The position numbers and the translations under genes were made by a program. 64,000 nt of DNA from Prochilodus magdalenae. Lineage: Eukaryota; Chordata; Actinopteri; Characiformes; Prochilodontidae. The notes beneath the pieces were generated by a model that saw only the letters and a program-made list of their open reading frames with translations, searched no databases and had not been told where the DNA came from. Positions 56,241 to 64,000 of this stretch are shown one piece after another. The stretch covers positions 1 to 64,000 of the forward strand of contig JAMWET010000636.1 of assembly GCA_024036415.1 (NCBI GenBank), read 5' to 3'. Position 1 is the stretch's first letter. Every line of letters begins with the position of its first letter.

Positions 56241-58077
56241 ATGGAGAGGTCGAGAGCTGTTCTCCTCACTCTGGTCTGTAAGTGAACTGTTCCACTATTC
56301 TACTTTCAGCACACCTGTATTTATAGTAGCCTCTTCTGATCAACTCTACATTCAGCTGTTCAGGTTCTAAAGAGTCTCTGGAGAACTCTGGAAAGCAATG
56401 AGAACCTAAACAGTTAATGTACAGCGTGAAGGTGTGTGAGATCTGCTCATTCTACTGTATCTAATCTAAAGTGTGGTTGGTGTGCTGCAGGTGTTCTGTT
56501 CTCCAGGATCTCTGGAGCAGAAGTGGAGATGAGAGTCAGACCGGGAGACAATGTCACTCTCTACAGTGACTGTGTTAGGGAGTCTGGAACTAGTGTAGTG
56601 TGGTTTAGAAAGTCTTCAGATGAAGATCAAACTCCTCTCATTATATCAGGAGGTACTTTGGGGAAGGGTGCTTATTCGTGTTGTGCTTTAGTGCGGAATC
56701 CCTCCCTGAAAACTAGCGATCTCCTGGTGAGGAACGTGTCTGAGTCAGACCTGGGTCTGTACTACTGCGCTGTATGGGAGAGGAAGTCTATCAAAGGGGT
56801 TCAGAGAGATGTTTATCATAATGGAACCAGAACCACTCGACTGTCTATCCTCGGTAAGATTACTCATTCTGATTCTGTGGGTTCTGTTAGTTGATGTCAT
56901 TTATAATATTGTAATAACATCATATTGAATATAAAACGGCCAAAACATTAATATATCAGGTATTGATTAGTAATCTAGTAATAAAGTCAGTTACCAGCTA
57001 CTGGCTTCATGGGGCTTAATAAGAGCATTACAAGTGCACTGGAAATACTGAATTCAGCCTGGAGAGTGTTAATAAAGCAGTAATAAACAGTGAGTCCATT
57101 AAGAAGTACTGTCCTGTTCAGGCTTAATAAGAGCATTAATAGAGCATCATAATGTTCCTGTACAGCTGTGTTTAATGTGAGGATATGAGGTGTAGAACAG
57201 TTAGTCTATCTTCTGCTGTAAAGATGAAGATGGGTTATGAGATGTTCACTGGAGTTCTATCTGAACCTCGTCACCATCTCTTAGAGCTTTCTTTCTTATT
57301 TCAGACCCCCCTGTTCCTTGTGCTGTTCCTGCCTCCACCCCCTCCACCCTCCAGACCCCCTCCACCCCTCCTGTTTCAGACTGTAGTGTCTGCTGGAAGC
57401 TGTTGGTCAGTGTGTGTCCTGTGTGTGTTCTCCTCTCCTCAGTCGTCTCCTCCACCTGTGTGTACTGTATCTACAGAAAGAGACCTGAAGGTACACTCTC
57501 TCTCTCTCTCTCTCTCTCTATCTCTTTCTTTCTTTCTCTCTGTCTCTCTCCCTCCCTTTCTGTGTATTAGAAGTTTCTCTCTTGTAGCTCCACCCTGATG
57601 GTGCAGACAATGTAGATCATCTGCTAGTTTCCAGTTAGAGTTATCCATCCTCTAGTTCTTCATCAGTGATCAGTTTCTACCCACAGGACCCTCCTGTCTG
57701 GATATGATCTGGATGGTGGTCCACTGTCCCCCCAGCAGTAACACTGATAATCTATATCATTTACAGCTGTGAAAGAAAAGAACCAGAGAGAGAGAGAAAA
57801 ATCACCCAATCAGCAGATCAGAACCAGAGAGGAGGTACTGACCCACACACACTCTCAGAGTCTGAGTTCTTTGGTGTCAGATGGTTCCTGAGTATCCACT
57901 GAAGGAGGCTAATCAGTACTCGTGTTTATAAATGATCTGCAGGTTGGAGGAGGTGATGTGTGTTATGCGTCGCTGGACCTCCCGAGCAGAGGACAGAAAC
58001 CTCTGAAGAAGAAGAAGAGGAGAGTGGAGAGCTCTGAGTTCAGCCCATACTCTGAGGTTAAAACTGATCAGATGTAG
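56241..58077 (+). CDS. P4: single V-set immune receptor with two ITIM-like motifs
   Basis: Exons 56241-56277, 56491-56853, 57305-57490, 57767-57834 and 57943-58077 join to 789 nt (262 residues) in frame. The signal is MERSRAVLLTLVC plus VLFSRISG. The V domain has YSDC (first cysteine of CDC lost), VVWFRKSS, a SCCA in the D-strand area, SDLGLYYC and a J-like NGTRTTRLS where the usual YGN is changed. The stalk is Pro-rich (PASTPSTLQTPSTPPVS), followed by CSVCWKLLVSVCPVCVLL. Exon 4 encodes a charged linker (EKNQREREKSPNQQ). The tail has VCYASL and SPYSEV, both ITIM form, with a basic KKKKRR run between. It resembles the tails of M2, M3 and P3 rather than those of P1 and P2. A polyadenylation signal lies at 58354-58359. 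Confidence 0.88.
57494..57560. repeat. CT-rich microsatellite in P4 intron 3
   Basis: A CT dinucleotide run, then CTTT and CTCC words, starting four bases after the exon 3 donor. It can act as a long pyrimidine tract, but no acceptor follows. Confidence 0.85.
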
Positions 58078-58379
58078 CTGAACTGATTCAGTCATTAACA
58101 TGAGTCGATTCAGTGGACTAAAACTCACTTCCAGCTCTTTCAGATGGTCAGATTTATTCTCTCTGGGTTTGGATGGTCTCATTGGATGGAGTTTAAAACC
58201 AGTTCTTGTGTTTCTCTGGTTACTGATTCTGTAATTTGATGTGGTATCATGTGGTGTAAATGATTCATTCTGGGTTGGATTATTGGAGTGTTTAGAGTAA
58301 TGAAGAACTGCATATAAAACACAGTATGTCTTCTGCTTTGATCTGATACTGATAATAAATGATTATGGAGTCTGATTAA

Positions 58380-59640
58380 CACAAACACACAGTGCCTGTT
58401 TATTTCACTTTTGTAGGTGTTTATTATGAGGAGTTAGAATAAAGACCACCCTGAGTATAACTAGAGAATCATACAGCAGGTTTACGTCCACTTAGCTGGT
58501 TGTGAGTTGTGTTGAAATTGACCGTTTGTTGTGGGGGCCGTACAGGAAGTGATGGAGGTGATGTGGCTAGCTGTTTTTCTGATGGCTAACATTACAGCTA
58601 CAAAGCTAGACAACACACTTTACACAGCCCAACACTAAAGATCCAACCTAACACAGTTGTAGTTCTCCCCACCTTCTAGATGCATGATCAAGAGGGGTTT
58701 ACCTAGTGAGGCCGGAGTGTTCCTATATAATACATGAGATCAAGAAGTCCAGTTCAGAGTCCAATTCACACAAAATCAACACTTATTTGGACATTTTCTC
58801 TTCATTTCTCTCTCTTACACTCTCACAGTTTCACATTAACACTAATACAAGATCAATTTCACTTTACAGCATAAAGTTCATATTCAGTTATTACATGGAG
58901 AACAGTTATTACACTGAGAACAATACATTCTAACATTAAGGATTTGAAGCTTGGAGTCCTCTCCATCCACAGGGTTAGACACTATCAGGGTAAGGAGACC
59001 TGTCTGAGCATTAGAGGACTCAGCAGGAGCTTCAGCACCATGAGCAGTTACAGCAGAGAGCCAGAACTCACTGACCTGCTGTTCTCTACACACATATATA
59101 GAGCCTCTTGTGTACTGTAGACTGATCTCCATGGAACTGGAGCTACATGTCCTGGTGAGAAGCGTGCTAGTCACAAGCCAGAGCATGTAGGTTCATGTTA
59201 TCAGGACTCTCTCACTGCACTACCCATCCCTCACTGCACTAAAGCTGTAGTCAGTAGTCCACATAGGAGTGGCCGACCCAGCCGGTAGTTCCTGCCCACA
59301 CAGAGTCATCTGAAGGGTAGCAGTATTACCCACTACACAACAAAATCTACAGTCTATTGCTGGCAGTGCCATCTGCTCCTGTTCTGCAGTTTTCAGTCCT
59401 GATAACTTCTAGGCATTCCCTGACCATTCCACTTACGTTCCCCATGTTTCCTCATGGTCAGGATCTACCCATGGATTCACACTTCAGGGGGATCACGCTG
59501 GGGGTCCTTGTCATAGTGAATCGCCAGTTGTAGTGTGAGCTGGAACTGACTTCTGATTGACACACTGATTGAGTTTAGCTATAGCAGATTGCAGGGGGTT
59601 CTGGGTAATGTAGGAACTAGTGATTCCGATTACTGAACAA
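58380..59640. other. Gap after P4, no gene seen
   Basis: A/T-rich sequence at 58720-58940, a CACCATGAGCAGT-type family repeat at about 59030-59215 in plus orientation, and unassigned sequence. No receptor exon was recognised. Confidence 0.5.
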
Positions 59641-62209
59641 TGTCCTGGTCTGTAACAGACAGGGAGTTTCCTAAACCCACAATGAGAGTTAACTCCACAT
59701 ATTCACACAGCTATGAACACACATACACAGACCTATAATAAACACCTGATCACTCCATCTGATACACAGTGCCCCTACCCCTCCAACCCTAAAAGCTTAA
59801 AACAGGAAACCCACAATGAGACCCTGCAGCTCAAAACGCCTCAGACCACTGTTCACCGACTGTCTGTACTGACTGATCTCACATCTGCTCTGTGCTGTGT
59901 AGATGGGAGTTTCAGGCCTGGTTAAAGTGGAGGAACTGATCCAGGATCTGATATGAACAAGAACAAAGAAAATGAAACTGGCCTGTGAAACTGCTGCTCA
60001 GTTGCTGCTTGTATTCTACACTACACACAGTCATGGAAACATGTGGTTAGCAACGGTCACCTCATAAACACATCAGACCCCTCAAAGTCATTTTTAACCA
60101 TCTACCATTTCTTTTTTCTAGAACCGGTCACCTCAAATCTTACTGGATCTAATACTTTCAAGGTGCAGATGATCAAACATATGGCTCAGTTAAAGAAAAA
60201 ACAAAGCCACGTTAAGCACTACCATCAAATTGTGCTGTCTTGCACAGTGCATGCTTGATGTTGACAGACCAAGTACAAACAGAGACAGCATAGTATAAAG
60301 GTCATCTTCACATGACGATGTTGGGAATAGGCATATAGGCAGCTCTATAGGCAGGTTATACGAGGGAATTAGCCAAACCAGCCCAAAACTCACCAGGGAT
60401 AGATATCAAAAGGTGAAACCGATAATGGCCAGCAGGTCAGTGTGCTGGACAAGGTACCTTTACAACTGCACCTACACACACTCACAAACTCACACATGAG
60501 CAGTTTAGACTGTAATGGAAAATGTGGTTTCAAACCCACCCACGCAGGCGTGAGTCCGAGAGCCATCTAAGCTCAGACCTGCAAAAACAGGAAACCCACA
60601 ACAAGGCCTGCAGCTCATAGCACTATAAGCTCACGTCCTTTAATAACTGTCCCCAGACCTGTTAGCAGTAGACTCTGTTTAACAATCACAGGTTAGTGTA
60701 AAGTTGGTAACTGTCCTAGAATCAGTTTAAAAGCTCACATGGCCAAATATTCAGTTCACTCAGCTGGAGACGAGGGACGTACAAAGGTCACCAACAACAC
60801 TGACGGGTATGGCAGTACATGATGCTGCACTACATCTAAGAAACCTTAGGCCTAACACGATGATTTCAGCAGACTGGAAGACATGAATTTCTCCTATGCT
60901 AATTTTGATGAGGTGTTAGTAGATGTAAACAAGCAAGTCCATGGTTGCACCTTGAAACCAGGTAAAGATGCCGAGAGCAAGCATCTACCGGTGCATTTTA
61001 GTGAGCAATCTGCAATGCAGCATTTTAGAAAACAGAAACTGCATGTCCACATACCTGCATGAACATCACTGTTGACATTGGCGCAACAAGGCCCGTCATT
61101 GGGGTTGGTAATGGGAATAGAAATGTTCCACCGATGTGAAATGATGCAACAGAGCACTCATATATACAACCGCAGGGGCGGCCAAGCTCAGCTAATCCTT
61201 CTTTGAATGTATTAAATTGTAAGGTGTGGGTCCATGCCACTGGCCACCAGCAGGGGGCATAGATGGCGCAGTAGAAGAGTCGGTAGATCTTTGTCAAAAG
61301 ACTCCAAACCCCATAATCCTCAGCAGTAATCAGCACTGATCATGCCCACCTGTGTGGCACGGCATAAAAACCCAGACCAAACTACTGCTTACTGTCACAC
61401 CTTTAGACGGGGAAAGAAAAAGTCCTGAGAGAAAAAAAAAGAGAAAGCCTGAGGGAGAAAAAAGAGACTTATGAAAACAAAAGGCTTCTGAACAAGGCCA
61501 AAAAAAGAGCCCTGGGAACATGTTAAGTCTTAGGTTTCATTCCATCTCCTTTATTTGAGCACACTAATCTTGGTGTCTGGTTCGTTTGAGAGTCCTGCCT
61601 TTTTGTTTTGCATTACTTTTCAGACAGCTTGCTCCAAGCTCCGCTACACAGTTCCAGTAGCACAGTGGTAGGGCTTTGGTCTGCGGTAACCCACGTCACC
61701 AGTTTGATTCAGGCCTTGTACCAAGCATATAGTCATTCAGATTCTGATACTGAGTAAAATAAATACAAACCATTTGTATCTACATTTGGGTCCACCACCC
61801 TCAACTAGAGTACTGTAGACTCACTGGAAAGGTGTTTCAGGTAAAAACATCTGTAGTTGTTGGGTGATATATTATTGATAGCTGGCTTACGGACTTGTGG
61901 GGTCTAGGGATCTTCAGAATTATGTCTCTGGCGTCTGATAGGGTCTCCCAGGCTGAACAGGCTGGGGTGAAGACGCAGGATAACCAATCTAAAATCTCCT
62001 TTTAAAAGAGGACACAGGATATGGTGTACCTTGCTTAGAGAGGGTTACTGGGACCTACCCCATGAGCAAGACCTGGTGGTCAGGTAGCCCATGTAAGGTT
62101 TTGCTGGATATTACTGACAGAGGCCACTGTACAGAAAGATTTTAACTCCCACCTCAGGGAGAACTTGTGTAGCAAAAGGCTGCATCAAATGGACATCAGG
62201 AACAGTACC

Positions 62210-62600
62210 TATGGACTGGCTGACTGGGATTTGTAGTTCTTGCTGACCTCTCCGGTTTACATTGTGAACTCTTTGGCTCAGCTAAGAGCAACTCAACTCC
62301 TGAATCCTGCAGGTCATTTTTACTGAGGTCCAGCTCTTTCAGCGAGTATCAAAAAAAAAAGTTTCAAAACAGATCCCAGATTTTCACAGGTCTTTTTTCT
62401 AGGATTAAATAATCCAAGTCTGCAGAAGGAGAACACAACAACAGATCATGCAGTACCATTAAATGAGTTTATAGTTTTTGCTAACCCAGAGAATTACTAG
62501 TTTACAGTGTAAACTTAAGTCCAGCTGAGGGTTACTCCACTCCTGAATTCCGCAGGTAATTTATACTGAGATCCAGCTCTTTTGTGAGCTTGGATAAAGC
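62210..62600 (-). pseudogene. NLR-type leucine-rich-repeat remnants, second copy
   Basis: Counterpart of 11450-11900. Minus frames keep [10 protein letters not shown] and CRIQE-type residues, but an A-run insertion (62350-62360) and a shortened second repeat break them further. Confidence 0.55.
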
Positions 62601-62830
62601 TTATGACTGTATTCCCTAAGATGTTTTGTGGGAGGTCCTCTGGGAGGATGAGGTGCCAGTGCCATTACTATGGGCCATTCAGTCTCTTTAGTTCCAGAGT
62701 GATAGATGTCTGTTTACACAACAATAGGTCAAGGTTGGTAAATGTAGATGTTGAACATTGTGCCTTCTCTCCACTTCTCTTTGTGATATTCATGTACAGA
62801 GCACCAATGCTTCTTCACTAATTATAGGAA
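62590..62830 (+). mobile_element. LINE reverse transcriptase fragment, second copy
   Basis: Counterpart of 11980-12265. The plus frame keeps CHYYGPFSLFSSRVID and, later, SPLLFVIFM, the segment that follows the RQGC motif in fish LINE reverse transcriptases. Confidence 0.6.
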
Positions 62831-63765
62831 GAGGGTTATTGAGCCTGAGACAGACAGCAACAGCAACGAATCCATGGTAGCAGAGGGAGTTGAGCCATAA
62901 GACAAAGCTCATCATTTACCAGTCAGTATACATCTCTATCCCCAAATGTGGTCACAATGAGCCACAATAGAAAATTCGATATTCGATTAATTTGGACAAA
63001 AAGATGGGAAGCTTCTGTAATACAGCTGTAATATATAAAATTATGTTTAGAGAATCTGGAAAACACCACATACATCTATAGATATGAAAAAATACACACC
63101 AGTGACTGCATGAACTGTTACCAAGGACATCTGTTCATGTTTAAAGTAATGGTTTGTTCACAGATATTAATGGTCAGTTAATGGTCTCCTAATGAAAACG
63201 CTATTGTGCTACCTGGTGGATATATCTTTTAAATATGTGGCTGAGATTCTTATGGACTATTTAATCTGGTTAAACATGATCTGAGTAAGTAGACCTGTCT
63301 GAGCGTGAGAAGAGTCAGCAGTGTCCTCAGCACCATGGACAGTGACAGCAGGCAGCCAGCACTCACTGTTCTCTATATGCATATATAGAGTCTCTAGTGT
63401 ACTGTAGACTGATCCTTAGAACTGGAGCTTCCTGGTGAGAAGGATGCTAATCACATGCTGAAGCATGTAGCATTATATTACAATGTGGTGTCTTTGTCAT
63501 GGTGAATCTCAAGTTTTATTGTAATCAACCTACAGATTGAGTCCAGCTGTTTTCAGTTTGCAGGGGTTTCTGGGTAATGTAGTTCTTCATAGAACAGTAA
63601 TACAGATTGCTGATCAAACGTCCTGGTCTGTACAAAGCAGGGATTTTCCTATACCTACAATAAAAACCTGAAATAATCCAAACCAACACATTAATTCACA
63701 CACTATGTACATGGAGGTTTACTGTGGAATCTCTCTGAAAGCTGCATGTGTTAAACTGTCTGCAT

Positions 63766-63921
63766 GGTGGAGGAGACGATGGAGGAGCTGATGGAGGAGC
63801 TAATGGGGTTGTTTACACTCAGGTGAACATCACGAGCAGAGGACAGACCCGTCTGAAGAAGAACAGAGTGGAGCTCTCTGATATCTGTACATACTCTGAG
63901 GTCGTATATGATCAGACGTAG
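63766..63921 (+). pseudogene. Orphan receptor tail exon (P2-like)
   Basis: The frame reads GGGDDGGADGGANG, VVYTQV (ITIM form), then ELSDICTYSEVVYDQT and stop, almost the P2 tail with one extra GGA unit. The splice acceptor before it is changed: CTGTCTGCAT instead of CTGTCTGCAG. No V, membrane or linker exon lies in the preceding 5 kb. The 66 bases before it also match P2's last intron, so a fragment of a P2-like gene 3' end was copied here. The same open frame despite the lost acceptor suggests a young copy. Confidence 0.8.
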
Positions 63922-64000
63922 ACCTGCAGTCAGGGATCTTTATAAACATAATCCTGATCTAATGTTATTAATAAGCAGCGGTGGGTTCGAATATTGACTG

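Larger units (their letters stand above)
59640..63700 (+). repeat. Segmental duplication B, right copy
   Basis: Collinear with 8860-13100. Family repeat cores are at about 59801 and 60588, with the RUNX-like ATGTGGTTAGCAACGG at about 60038. The LTR-like block is at 61220-61720, the LRR remnants at 62210-62600 and the LINE fragment at 62590-62830. It ends near 63700, where sequence switches to a copy of 24960-25220. Confidence 0.8.

Overview
The window is vertebrate nuclear DNA, most likely from a teleost fish and probably an otophysan. The placement rests on the density and type of Tc1/mariner, SINE, LINE and palindromic MITE remnants, fish-type NLR leucine-rich-repeat fragments and short GT-AG introns. 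No bacterial-style operons, rRNA or CRISPR arrays are visible. The genus cannot be named from the sequence alone.

The gene content is one multigene family: small type I membrane receptors with a single V-set immunoglobulin domain. Each intact gene has five exons: (1) a 31 or 37 nt exon encoding the start of the signal peptide; (2) one exon encoding the rest of the signal and the whole V domain with a J-like end (YGNxTTxLS); (3) a Pro/Thr stalk plus a cysteine-rich transmembrane segment; (4) a short variable cytoplasmic exon; (5) a tail exon with ITIM-like tyrosines (VCYASL, VVYAQV, STYSEV). All junctions I joined keep frame, with phase 1 at exons 1-3 and phase 0 into the tail. The family resembles teleost inhibitory receptors of the novel immune-type receptor kind, but I cannot assign a named family.

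Layout: exon 1 of a minus-strand gene cut by the left edge (112-148); intact minus gene M1 (5775-8235); a divergent gap full of repeats; intact plus genes P1 (17498-20080) and P2 (22909-25170); a broken plus gene P3 (27677-29042); a convergent gap; intact minus genes M2 (31343-33188) and M3 (39599-41854); a broken minus gene M4 (45780-46044); minus gene M5 without a detectable tail (49624-50451); a second divergent gap; intact plus gene P4 (56241-58077); and an orphan plus-strand tail exon (63766-63921).

Two large segmental duplications organise the window: 1 to about 8330 matches about 33039 to 41960, and about 8860-13100 matches about 59640-63700. The second carries NLR leucine-rich-repeat debris and a LINE reverse transcriptase fragment. 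Gene 5' regions share a proximal promoter with a CCAAT box beside a CRE-like half site. Upstream of nearly every gene are arrays of a family-specific repeat whose orientation follows that of the gene it precedes, including ETS-like (ACAGGAAACC) and RUNX-like (TGTGGTTAG) cores. The most interesting signals are these polarised upstream repeats, diversification concentrated in V-domain loops, and a subfamily with an extra cysteine pair in the CDR3-like loop.
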